A stretch of 64,000 nucleotides of DNA, taken from positions 52,856-116,855 of the forward strand of contig MGVC01000081.1 in assembly GCA_001800285.1 (NCBI GenBank), in the 5' to 3' direction. Origin of the DNA: Elusimicrobia bacterium RIFOXYA2_FULL_39_19 (lineage in GTDB: Bacteria; Elusimicrobiota; Endomicrobiia; CG1-02-37-114; XYA2-FULL-39-19). The notes below the pieces were generated by a model. The model saw nothing but the letters and a program-made list of their open reading frames with translations, was not told where the DNA came from and did not search any database. This document shows positions 9,401 through 18,413 of this stretch, one piece after another; within the stretch, counting starts at the first letter, position 1, and each line of letters opens with the position of its first letter. The translations under genes and the position numbers were made by a program.

Positions 9401-11731
9401 AATTTTGCCGTTTATGGAGACAAGAAATACGAAATGCTTTCTTTTCGCGCAGGAAGCACTGAAAATAATTATTTTGAATATAAAAGAGTTGTTGACTGGA
9501 CAGGCTGGAAGCTGATAAGTATTGAGCAAGAGGACCTAACAAACGATAAAATACCCGATAGGTGGAAGACAATTGATAATGAATCTTCCTGCACTAATGA
9601 TGGTTACGGTATTGGAAGCCCGAATTTATCAGCCATCGGTTTTATTGAAGTTGTTTTAAGTTCTACTTCTAATACTGAAGCTTTTGACAGCAGTACAATA
9701 TACGTAAATGATATTTATATGTCAGGTTCCTGGATTAGAACAGGGGAAGCTTATAAACTATATTCCGATATTACTGTAAATAAATGGGGTTCTTTTGGCG
9801 GTAAATATAAATATATAGACCCGAATTTTGAAACTTTTACTTCGCAAATAAGCAATCAGATGATATTTGAACAGTCGGGATATCTAAACTTATCAAGGAT
9901 AAGCTTCCTGCCTATAAATTCCAATGCTTCAAGAACTGAAACCAGAAGGTCTGCATTGCTTAAAACCAATGATTTTGTATCCGCTCTTGAGCAGGATAAC
10001 GTGATAAATGAAAGTAAATCCGTGGGGACAACTTTTACCTACGGCAAACTGCCCAGGTTAGGCTATAATTATTCCACTTCTTTTTCAAGCATTTCAAACA
10101 GAATTAACAATATATATAGAAACGATATAAAAGTAAATCAAAACGGAAGCTTTAATTACTCTATCGGTAAAATCACAAGTATTGATTACGTGGATATGAT
10201 TTTTCCGCGTAGTGTTGATTTAAGCGGCGGGCTTGGTACATCTAAAATTGAGCCCTGGTTAAGCGTAAGATATTCAACCATGGGTGTGCTTGTAAATCCG
10301 GTCATAGTTGAAACTTCCCAGAATTACCGCATAGCGGCCCCCTGGCAGATGTTTAAAAATCGTTTTTCATTCAACCCTTCCTTCGGCAGGTCTTATGTAT
10401 TTGAAAATAAAGAAATTGAAGGTTTCCCGCAGTATAATAAATCAGCAAGCCAAAATTTGGGTTTAAGCACTTCTTTTAGGATTACAAACTGGTTTACACC
10501 CAGCGCAAATTATTCCATAAATACAAACGAAACCTATGATTTAAGCTCGCAAGATCCGGAGCAAATAGCCAAAATGAAAGCTGTAACACGAAATGTTACA
10601 GAAGGTATTTCTACAAATTTTGGTGCAAGAGACCTTGTTCCAGGCGCGTGGTATTTGCAGAAAGTTGTCCAGTCGCTTAATTACTCCGTTAATTACAACT
10701 TTACTTTAGGCGACAGATATGAAAATGTTGCCAGCACCTACTCTGCTTTTGATGATGCCTGGATTATAGAAAACTTAAGGGAAGACAATATCAAGGAAGG
10801 TAATTTAATAACCAATTCAAGAAGCAACACTACTAGCCAGAGCTGGAGATGGAAACTTCTTGAAGGCGTGCCTTTCACGGGGCGCTGGGCGCCTGTAAGG
10901 GAAATGAACGCTTCAATGAATCATTCTCAAACTAACAATTATAATTACGACAGGGGAACCCAGAGAAAGCAGAAATATACTACCTGGCCGGATGTCTCTT
11001 TAACCTTTACCCGGCTGGAAAAAATGTTTGGCGTAGATAACTTTATTGCCAGTTCCCAGTTAAACGCAAAAACTTATGAAAAAAATGACCGGTCTTTTAA
11101 CGTTGAAGACAATATGGATAAAATTCAGGTAAAAGCATCAAATAAAAACAATAACTATTCTTTAAACCTTGATATCAGAAAGTACTTAAGGTCGCTGTCT
11201 TTATCATACGGAGATTCAATCTCTGACAGTTATGAGTATAACCTAAGAAGATTTACCACTGTTTCTAAATCAAAAAACTTTTCTCTTTCACCAAGTTTTG
11301 ACCTTTTTAAAATGACTTTAACTCCCAGGTATGAGTTCAGAGATGATAAATCCTGGGCCGGTGACCCCAGTGACCCGGGCATAAAACCATCCCGGGACCT
11401 GCAAACCCAGACTGCCAGCATAAGTTTTCATAAAGATGCAACATTTCCCGCAGGTATTACTATGCCGTTAATAGGCAAGACTCTCCCGCTTAGGAACCGT
11501 CTTATATTTGATACCAGCCTCACCTGGACTAATACTGATTCTGAAAGCGGGGTGGAAGTAAATACCAGTAGAACGGACCAGTATGCGCTGAATATGAGCG
11601 GAAACTACGAAGTGTCTGATAACCTCAGAGTAACCGTAGGCGGAGGTTACCTGCGCTTTATTAACAGGGAAGTTGCTATAAATAACTACCAGTCCTACAA
11701 CGTAAACGCTGACCTTACCATAACATTCTAA
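6458..11731 (+). CDS. Giant SprA-like outer-membrane protein (candidate T9SS translocon homologue)
   Basis: 1757 aa with signal/TM segment. N-terminal FDMKQELQVKIKGEVGKKIKVNVDFDDT region and many predicted beta strands resemble SprA/Sov family proteins. Family assigned by recall, not by search. Confidence 0.55.
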   Translation: MPIIKIIKIFILFIILAVTSFILSGTLYSQFKYIPQNGPTIKDTEETQQENTTTEPAEDEEEFQFTPQKWNKARGDIEEGKKPGDVVEVSSKAVVAELPPPPSNATVEFTEYDTKLTINGRKFIGVKFTAMEYDKPDNTRRNSSSFDMKQELQVKIKGEVGKKIKVNVDFDDTVSDRRDISVAYRGDPEEVVQEAAFGDIVLSLPNTEFVGYSRQAFGIKLDTRVNLNKEKTRKLRTLLIASQTKGTPESKRFTGFTTMEHQEIPVESYSKRKYFKVAFGTDKIKEGTIEVYRKVPVTTDQNVSWIQYSTFNYTGTDISSAQFKMLYPITDYAVDYNNGILVFNGSQDIDAIIGVYYKKDDGVGLQGSLKDNTGKIQKIVLIKDERNTASTELKNYYHLNRTQIVPDNYNSNFVLEIHNGNKVPTVEEWSQKTSTTTIPRYRENIIMNFDKGYFYVVDKNNENTSWNFFSKQIYETESPVQSGYKFFLEYRLRKKTFDTRMGVIPQSEQVILDGKKLERDKDYTIDYDIGTVEILNQNRITDSSVIDMSYEYSTFGLAVGETFLGLRSELSLTNNIFIGISVLQNNPPSPQSVPDLRSVIGDKKVYEIDSRITGINFGPLSIGFGGEKAISERNTNKFGSALIDSMEGIKDTAGPSITRDSWKYGHTSTPYPPDSIDWQNSDEYIRNIYGLSESDVKEERQSVLDVTYNLADTTSCAIVQNLSYSGLDFSKKDYFEIRLSGSMNAGYLPNENDEVIIEFGQFNEDVDHDDTLDTEDNIIVNNSLNEGEDIGWLFNPSVFPGKEKRVGPANGLIDTEDLNNDRNLQASDEVIEGRQFVIKMSSFVNQSTWLFHTDGLGKQNITNWQYVKQVRVTVKAPGKKGTVRIGKINVVGIDKKWGSLTPGLTVSAVNNYEDATYRAISPANMATYPDNLKYYESLYGGYTQGVYKQEQALQMYYDFKSTSSVVARLTRPMDLTSGKTINFAVYGDKKYEMLSFRAGSTENNYFEYKRVVDWTGWKLISIEQEDLTNDKIPDRWKTIDNESSCTNDGYGIGSPNLSAIGFIEVVLSSTSNTEAFDSSTIYVNDIYMSGSWIRTGEAYKLYSDITVNKWGSFGGKYKYIDPNFETFTSQISNQMIFEQSGYLNLSRISFLPINSNASRTETRRSALLKTNDFVSALEQDNVINESKSVGTTFTYGKLPRLGYNYSTSFSSISNRINNIYRNDIKVNQNGSFNYSIGKITSIDYVDMIFPRSVDLSGGLGTSKIEPWLSVRYSTMGVLVNPVIVETSQNYRIAAPWQMFKNRFSFNPSFGRSYVFENKEIEGFPQYNKSASQNLGLSTSFRITNWFTPSANYSINTNETYDLSSQDPEQIAKMKAVTRNVTEGISTNFGARDLVPGAWYLQKVVQSLNYSVNYNFTLGDRYENVASTYSAFDDAWIIENLREDNIKEGNLITNSRSNTTSQSWRWKLLEGVPFTGRWAPVREMNASMNHSQTNNYNYDRGTQRKQKYTTWPDVSLTFTRLEKMFGVDNFIASSQLNAKTYEKNDRSFNVEDNMDKIQVKASNKNNNYSLNLDIRKYLRSLSLSYGDSISDSYEYNLRRFTTVSKSKNFSLSPSFDLFKMTLTPRYEFRDDKSWAGDPSDPGIKPSRDLQTQTASISFHKDATFPAGITMPLIGKTLPLRNRLIFDTSLTWTNTDSESGVEVNTSRTDQYALNMSGNYEVSDNLRVTVGGGYLRFINREVAINNYQSYNVNADLTITF

Positions 11732-11746
11732 AAAAAATTAAATCCA

Positions 11747-12472
11747 ATGTTTTCAAAAATAATTACAACTCTTACTGATTTCATATTTCCAAAAACCTGT
11801 CCGCTTTGTGAATCATTTATAAACACCCATGGTAAACAGCTTTGTGAAAACTGTTTTAGAAAAATTGAATTTGTAGAGTCTTTGTTTTGCCAAAAATGCG
11901 GTATTTCGCTCAAAAGCGGGGGTGCACACTGTTATCATTGCCTCCACCCGGAAAAAGGCGGGAAAATATATTATGAATACCTGCGCGGAGTTTGTGTTTT
12001 TGACGGTGTTATAAAGGATATGGTTCATCAGTTCAAGTATGCCCGCAAAGAATATCTGAGCAAAACCTTTTCAAATCTTATGATAAGCTATCTTCAAAAT
12101 AATGCCGAACTGCTTTCTGCGGATATTGTAATTCCCGTGCCTTTGTACTGGTATAGAAAATTCAGAAGAGGGTATAACCAGTCAGCCTTGCTGGCAAAGC
12201 AAGTAGCGCAATATTACAGAAAACCACTGGCAGAAAATGTTATTTACCGTAAAAAATTCACTAAACCGCAGGTTGGCCTGTCCCGGGCCGGCCGCCTGAG
12301 CAACATTTATAATGCCTTTAGCATTAAAAACCCGGAAGCGGTAAATAAGAAGACCATTTTAGTGATAGACGATGTCTGCACCACAGGTGAAACCATAAAC
12401 CAGTGCGCTAAAGTACTGCGTGAAAACGGTGCAAAAAAAGTTTACGGACTCACCCTGGCAAGGGATGAATGA
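11747..12472 (+). CDS. comF: ComF family phosphoribosyltransferase
   Basis: N-terminal zinc finger (CPLCESF...CENCFRKI...CQKCG) and PRPP-binding motif ILVIDDVCTTGETI. Confidence 0.9.
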   Translation: MFSKIITTLTDFIFPKTCPLCESFINTHGKQLCENCFRKIEFVESLFCQKCGISLKSGGAHCYHCLHPEKGGKIYYEYLRGVCVFDGVIKDMVHQFKYARKEYLSKTFSNLMISYLQNNAELLSADIVIPVPLYWYRKFRRGYNQSALLAKQVAQYYRKPLAENVIYRKKFTKPQVGLSRAGRLSNIYNAFSIKNPEAVNKKTILVIDDVCTTGETINQCAKVLRENGAKKVYGLTLARDE

Positions 12473-12532
12473 AAACCGGTTTATTAAACATAAAATATCG
12501 TGTTTTTGACAGAAAAATCACATGAAAATCTA

Positions 12533-12561
12533 TTGACAAGCACTGTCTGGTTTTATATAAT
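12533..12561 (+). promoter_or_regulatory. Sigma-70-type promoter for gap-pgk-secG
   Basis: TTGACA (12533-12538), 17-nt spacer, TATAAT (12556-12561); both boxes match consensus exactly. Confidence 0.8.
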
Positions 12562-12667
12562 AAACGAAATTAAATCGGACCCCTGCCTACGGATAACTAG
12601 AAAAAAATAATTCACATTCAGGTTTTAGTAGGAAAATAAGGTTTCGAAAAAATTAAATCCAACTTAA

Positions 12668-13735
<1,068 letters not shown>

Positions 13736-13738
13736 AAC

Positions 13739-14929
13739 ATGAAAAAAACGCTCAAAGATATTAACCTGAAAAATAAAAGGGTAATAGTCAGAGTTGATTT
13801 TAATGTTCCCTTAGATGCAAATTTAAACGTAACGGATGATACACGTATCCGCGAAACTCTGCCTACTATTAATTATCTTAAACAGGAAGGCGCAAAAATA
13901 ATCCTTATGGCGCATCTTGGCAGGCCTAAAGGCAAAGTTGAGCCGAAATACAGTTTAAAACCCGCAGCAGCAAAACTGTCGCAGCTGCTGGGCCAGGAAG
14001 TAAAAATGGCCCCCGGCTGTATTGATACAGAAACCAAAAAACTTGCCATGAGCCTTAATCCCGGAGAAATATTACTTCTGGAAAACTTAAGGTTTCATCC
14101 GGAAGAAGAAAAAAATGACCCGGCTTTTGCAAACGAGCTGGCATCTATGGCGGAAATATTTGTACAGGATGCTTTTGGTACCGTGCACAGGGCCCATTCT
14201 TCTACAGAAGGCATAGCAAAATACCTTCCTTCTTGCGCAGGATTGTTGCTGGAAAAAGAAATAATATATTTTGCCAAAGCGCTGGAAAAACCGGAAAAGA
14301 CTTTTGTGGCCATTTTAGGCGGAGCAAAAGTTTCTGATAAAATAATGGTAATAGAAAACCTGTTAAACAAAGTTGACGCGCTTATAATTGGCGGAGCCAT
14401 GGCCTATACATTTCTTAAATCAAAAGGAATAAATGTAGGCAATTCGCTGGTTGAACAGGACAAACTGGAAATAGCCGCAAAATTATTGAAAAAAGCAGAT
14501 GAGAAACAGATAAGGCTTTTTCTGCCGATTGACCATGTTATATCAACAAAAATAGACGGCAGTGCTGAATCACAGGAAACAAAAGGTGTTGAAATACTGG
14601 AAAACTGGATGGGTGTGGATATTGGCAAGATGACACTGGACCGCATTTCTTCGGTTATTCTTGGCGCAAAAACGATAATCTGGAACGGCCCTATGGGAGT
14701 GTTTGAAGTACCTAAATTTGCCAATGGTACCATGACAGTGGCAAATCTTGTAGCTCAGGCAACGTCAGCCGGCGCTGTATCAATTATCGGCGGCGGAGAT
14801 TCAGTAGCGGCAGTGAAAAAAGCTGGCGTTTCAGATAAAATATCACACATTTCCACAGGCGGCGGAGCCAGTTTGGAACTGCTTGAAGGAAAAATACTTC
14901 CGGGTATAGCGGTACTTCCGGAGAAATAA
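13739..14929 (+). CDS. pgk: Phosphoglycerate kinase
   Basis: [42 protein letters not shown]. Confidence 0.97.
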   Translation: MKKTLKDINLKNKRVIVRVDFNVPLDANLNVTDDTRIRETLPTINYLKQEGAKIILMAHLGRPKGKVEPKYSLKPAAAKLSQLLGQEVKMAPGCIDTETKKLAMSLNPGEILLLENLRFHPEEEKNDPAFANELASMAEIFVQDAFGTVHRAHSSTEGIAKYLPSCAGLLLEKEIIYFAKALEKPEKTFVAILGGAKVSDKIMVIENLLNKVDALIIGGAMAYTFLKSKGINVGNSLVEQDKLEIAAKLLKKADEKQIRLFLPIDHVISTKIDGSAESQETKGVEILENWMGVDIGKMTLDRISSVILGAKTIIWNGPMGVFEVPKFANGTMTVANLVAQATSAGAVSIIGGGDSVAAVKKAGVSDKISHISTGGGASLELLEGKILPGIAVLPEK

Positions 14930-14976
14930 AGACTAAATGTCCGGACGCCTATAAGCCCCGGGCCACAGGAAAAAAA

Positions 14977-15288
14977 ATGTATACCATATTTTTAATATTT
15001 AATGTAGCTGCAGCATTGTTATTAGTTTTAATAATATTACTGCAGTCAGGAAAAGCAGGCGGAATTGGCGGAGTGCTTGGCGGCGGTGGCGGTTCGGAAC
15101 AGTTATTTAATACCCCATCGGGTTCGGATTTTTTACGCAAAGTTACAGTAGTTCTTGCTGTAATATTTTTTGTATCAACAATAGGCCTTACATTTTTTGG
15201 CTATAGAAACCAGTTGAAAACCGTAACCGGCCAGTTAGTACAGACAGCTCCTGCAAATCCTGCACCGGTAGCGCCGGCTGCACAGTAA
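14977..15288 (+). CDS. secG: Preprotein translocase subunit SecG
   Basis: Short two-TM protein with LLQSGKAGGIGGVLGGGGGSEQLF, downstream of pgk. Confidence 0.92.
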   Translation: MYTIFLIFNVAAALLLVLIILLQSGKAGGIGGVLGGGGGSEQLFNTPSGSDFLRKVTVVLAVIFFVSTIGLTFFGYRNQLKTVTGQLVQTAPANPAPVAPAAQ

Positions 15289-15366
15289 GTAAATAATTAC
15301 TTTGTCTATAATTGACTATTCAACCATTAGATAATAGGATTATGCAACTAAATCTGATCTTTAAGT

Positions 15367-15447
15367 GCCGGGGTGGTGGAATGGCAGACACGTACGTTTA
15401 AGGGGCGTATACTTAACGGTGTGCGGGTTCAACTCCCGCCCTCGGCA
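15367..15447 (+). tRNA. tRNA-Leu (anticodon AAG)
   Basis: Acceptor GCCGGGG/CCTCGGC, anticodon arm TACGT-TTAAGGG-GCGTA, short variable arm ACT-TAAC-GGT, T arm GCGGG-TTCAACT-CCCGC. Confidence 0.88.
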
Positions 15448-15490
15448 TTTTGTTTAAAAATACCGGCAGAATTATAAGAAGAAATAATTG

Positions 15491-15520
15491 AAAGCAACTC
15501 TAAAAAGGGTTGCTTTTTTT
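15491..15520 (+). terminator. Intrinsic terminator after tRNA-Leu
   Basis: AAAGCAACtctaaaaagGGTTGCTTT followed by a T-run. Confidence 0.75.
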
Positions 15521-15533
15521 ATTCGGGAATAGT

Positions 15534-16037
15534 TTAATTTGGTAAAAAGAAACGGATGAACATGCCCAGGGAAAGGAAGAAGCAGTAAGGCAGAATGATG
15601 GTAGATTCTTTGTCTATGGGGACAGCTTTTTTAAAAGTGAAAAGAAATAGGAAAAAGTTTACTATTTTTTTAAGCGAGCTTAAAAGAGTGCCTCTGAAAG
15701 CCATTAAGATAACAGATATTACAAGCGCTATTATAGCGCCATAAAGCCCGCCAAAAAACATAAAACTCCAGCCTTTTATACTGCCAACAGCCGCCATAAA
15801 TTTTACATCTCCGGCACCCATACCGCCAAGCAGGAAAAAAGGAAGAAGTATCAATACTCCGGCAGTTATGCCCAATAAACTTGTTTTAAGCCCTGAAAGC
15901 CCAAAAAGAAATATGTTTAGTAAAAGGCCTGCTGTGATAGCGGGGAAGGTTACTACATTATAAACTTTATGTTTGATTAGGTCTGTTATGGCGCAAATCA
16001 GAAGAAAAAGGATGAGTATGATATCAAGGATAGGCAT
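15534..16037 (-). CDS. A24 family prepilin peptidase (short form)
   Basis: MPILDIILILFLLICAITDLIKHKVYN and GGMGAGDVKFMAAVG motifs. Listed ORF starts at TTG 16058; the ATG at 16037 is more likely. Confidence 0.88.
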   Translation of the reverse strand: MPILDIILILFLLICAITDLIKHKVYNVVTFPAITAGLLLNIFLFGLSGLKTSLLGITAGVLILLPFFLLGGMGAGDVKFMAAVGSIKGWSFMFFGGLYGAIIALVISVILMAFRGTLLSSLKKIVNFFLFLFTFKKAVPIDKESTIILPYCFFLSLGMFIRFFLPN

Positions 16038-16259
16038 AAATAAGAGGGTCGGCTTCAATTCCCGTTATGTCCAAATAAGAAAATGGGCGACCGAAGAAAG
16101 TCCAGTTACACAGCAGTCTTATAAAGAATAAATGGGCGGAGAGGGAATTCGTTTTCATCCCTCACTTCGTTCGTCCTTCAACGTCCCGGCCGCCCTCGCT
16201 TTATCTGCCATTCAAGGCAGCGCTCGGGTCGGCTTCAATTCCCATTTCAAATAAAAAAA

Positions 16260-16345
16260 TGGGCGGAGAGGGAATTGAACCCTCACATCCCCTAAGAGAC
16301 TCAGGATTTTAAGTCCTGTGCGTCTGCCAGTTCCGCCACCCGCCC
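16260..16345 (-). tRNA. tRNA-Leu (anticodon TAA)
   Basis: Reverse strand GGGCGGGTGGCGGAACTGGCAGACGCACAGGACTTAAAATCCTG...GGGTTCAATTCCCTCTCCGCCCA; loop CTTAAAA. Confidence 0.92.
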
Positions 16346-16352
16346 ATTATTT

Positions 16353-16589
16353 TTATATACTTACTGTTTTTAAAACTTGTCCGATAGGTTGCAGTTTTGT
16401 TTTTTGTTTTCTAATGTTATCTTTGGTTTCTTCAATTAATTTCATTGTTTTTCTATCGTAATATCTTTCACCACACTCTAAACATACTAAGGTTTTAAGA
16501 GATAACAGGATAACATCGTTTTTCAGCCTGATTTCTTCATCAACTTTTTTTTCTTTGATATTAGGGCTATTACAAATTATACATTTCAT
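16353..16589 (-). CDS. YgiT-type zinc-finger protein (MqsA-like antitoxin candidate)
   Basis: CIICNSPNIKEKKV...CLECGERYYDRKT: two CxxC pairs, 78 aa. Confidence 0.8.
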   Translation of the reverse strand: MKCIICNSPNIKEKKVDEEIRLKNDVILLSLKTLVCLECGERYYDRKTMKLIEETKDNIRKQKTKLQPIGQVLKTVSI

Positions 16590-16906
16590 TTGCGCCTCCT
16601 AAAACTTATCCATAATGCAGGATTTGGGTGATAAACAGTTATAATAATTACTATATCGTTTTCGGGAGAGTATGAACAAACAATATGCAAAGGTCTATTT
16701 TTTATTGTTTTCCCATTAATCAATACACTTGGGTAGGGTTTATCAGTCTTATATGCTTCAATTATTTCCCCGTTTACTACTGCTTGAAAAACCTCTTCTT
16801 CTTTAATTGACCCAAATTCATCTGTTTCCATTTCATGCTTAGCATGGCTTGTATAAAGAACCTTGTTTTCAATAAAATGTTTTCTTGTTTTTTCTAAGGT
16901 TATCAT
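16586..16906 (-). CDS. DUF4258 domain protein (toxin candidate paired with YgiT-type protein)
   Basis: YTSHAKHEMETDEFGSIKEEEVFQAVVNGEIIE and RPLHIVCSYSPENDIVIIITVYHPNPALW; 4-nt overlap with the downstream gene. Confidence 0.8.
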   Translation of the reverse strand: MITLEKTRKHFIENKVLYTSHAKHEMETDEFGSIKEEEVFQAVVNGEIIEAYKTDKPYPSVLINGKTIKNRPLHIVCSYSPENDIVIIITVYHPNPALWISFRRRK

Positions 16907-17110
16907 TATAAATAAATATATTTTGAGTCAGTAATTTCTTTTACACATTATAACATAGTTTTATTATATAAATCAAGAAAAGTTTAACATCCATGAGTTC
17001 AACGTGTTGCACTTGCACACAGAACTCGTGACAATAAACGCTTCATTTCCAAACCTATGGTATTATGATATAATTACATCTCAAAAATCTATTGTATAAC
17101 GGAGAATGAA

Positions 17111-18316
17111 ATGAGCGGAAAAACAGTAATGATTAAAAATGACAGGGCGGCAAGAATTCTTTATAACAAACACCCGTGGATATTTTCCGGTGCGGTAAAA
17201 AATACGCTGGGAACTATTGCCAATGGTGATGTGGTAGATATTGCCGTAGAAAACGGCGGCGTGTTTGCCATAGGTACCTATAACGCAAACAGTGAAATCC
17301 GCTTAAGAGTAATCAGCTGGCTGGATGTAACTCCGGATGAAAAGTATTTTTTTGAAAAAATACAAAACCTGGCAAACACGAAGGAACAGCTGCTGGGCAT
17401 GGAAAAAACGCCGGAAAAAAAGAAAAATTACCGTTTGGTATATTCAGACGCAGACGGCATACCGGGCCTCATTGTAGACCGTTATGGGATGGTTTTTGTA
17501 TTGCAGGCGCAGACTTTGTTTGCGGACCTTAACAAAGATATGTGGATTACCATACTTACGAAACTATTTAAACCCAAGGCTGTTTACGAACGCAGTGATG
17601 TGGATGTAAGAAAAAGGGAAGGCCTGAAATCACTGCCTAAAGGCGTACTGCACGGAGAATTGCCGGAAAATCTGGTAATAGATGAAGACGGTTTTAAAAT
17701 TGAAATAGATATAAGTACCGGCCAGAAAACAGGTTTTTTTCTTGATTTAAGGCAGGTGCGCAAAAGAGTAGAATACTGGTGTGAGCTTATGAAAGTAAGA
17801 AAATTGCAGAATTACTTTGCCTATACGGGAAGCGTGAATCTGTATGCCTGCAGGGCAGGTGTGGAAGAAGTGGAACATATAGATTCTTCAGAGCCGGCAA
17901 ATCTTTTAGCTAAAAAAAGCGCAGAACTCAATGAATATGATAAAAACATCACAATCGTTCAAGCTGATGCATTTGACCACTTGGCAAAAACAGCAGATGA
18001 AAGCATAGATGCTATTGTGCTGGATCCGCCGTCATTTGTAAAGCATAAAGAACAGCTGGATAATGCGCTTGATGGGTATAAACGTTTGAATGTGCTGGCT
18101 CTTAAGAAGTTAAAAAAAGGCGGGTTGTTGTTTACTCTGTCGTGCAGTTCTTATGTCAGTGAAGCGGATTTTCAGAAAACATTATTTCTTTCGGCAGTTA
18201 CTGCAAAAGCGGATATAAAACTTCTTGAAAAAATAGGCCACGATGTTGATCATGCCTGGCCTCTTACCTTCCCTGAAGGCCGTTACCTGCAATGTGTAGT
18301 GCTTTTGAAACAGTAG
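17111..18316 (+). CDS. rlmI: Class I SAM-dependent 23S rRNA methyltransferase (RlmI/YccW-like)
   Basis: PUA-like N-terminus (NKHPWIFSGAV), STGQKTGFFLDLRQVR, LDPPSFVKHK. Confidence 0.88.
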   Translation: MSGKTVMIKNDRAARILYNKHPWIFSGAVKNTLGTIANGDVVDIAVENGGVFAIGTYNANSEIRLRVISWLDVTPDEKYFFEKIQNLANTKEQLLGMEKTPEKKKNYRLVYSDADGIPGLIVDRYGMVFVLQAQTLFADLNKDMWITILTKLFKPKAVYERSDVDVRKREGLKSLPKGVLHGELPENLVIDEDGFKIEIDISTGQKTGFFLDLRQVRKRVEYWCELMKVRKLQNYFAYTGSVNLYACRAGVEEVEHIDSSEPANLLAKKSAELNEYDKNITIVQADAFDHLAKTADESIDAIVLDPPSFVKHKEQLDNALDGYKRLNVLALKKLKKGGLLFTLSCSSYVSEADFQKTLFLSAVTAKADIKLLEKIGHDVDHAWPLTFPEGRYLQCVVLLKQ

Positions 18317-18413
18317 GACAAATCAGCGATGAAGCAATTAAGCGATGAAGTGCACGGCAGTAAAAGAAAAATCAAAGACAGCGATGAAGCGTGAATAGTG
18401 AAAACGAAGAGCT

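Noticed and set aside
18310-18400. AGCGATGAAG reiterations after the RlmI-like gene
   Set aside because: Three to four short imperfect copies only; no structure or function can be supported.
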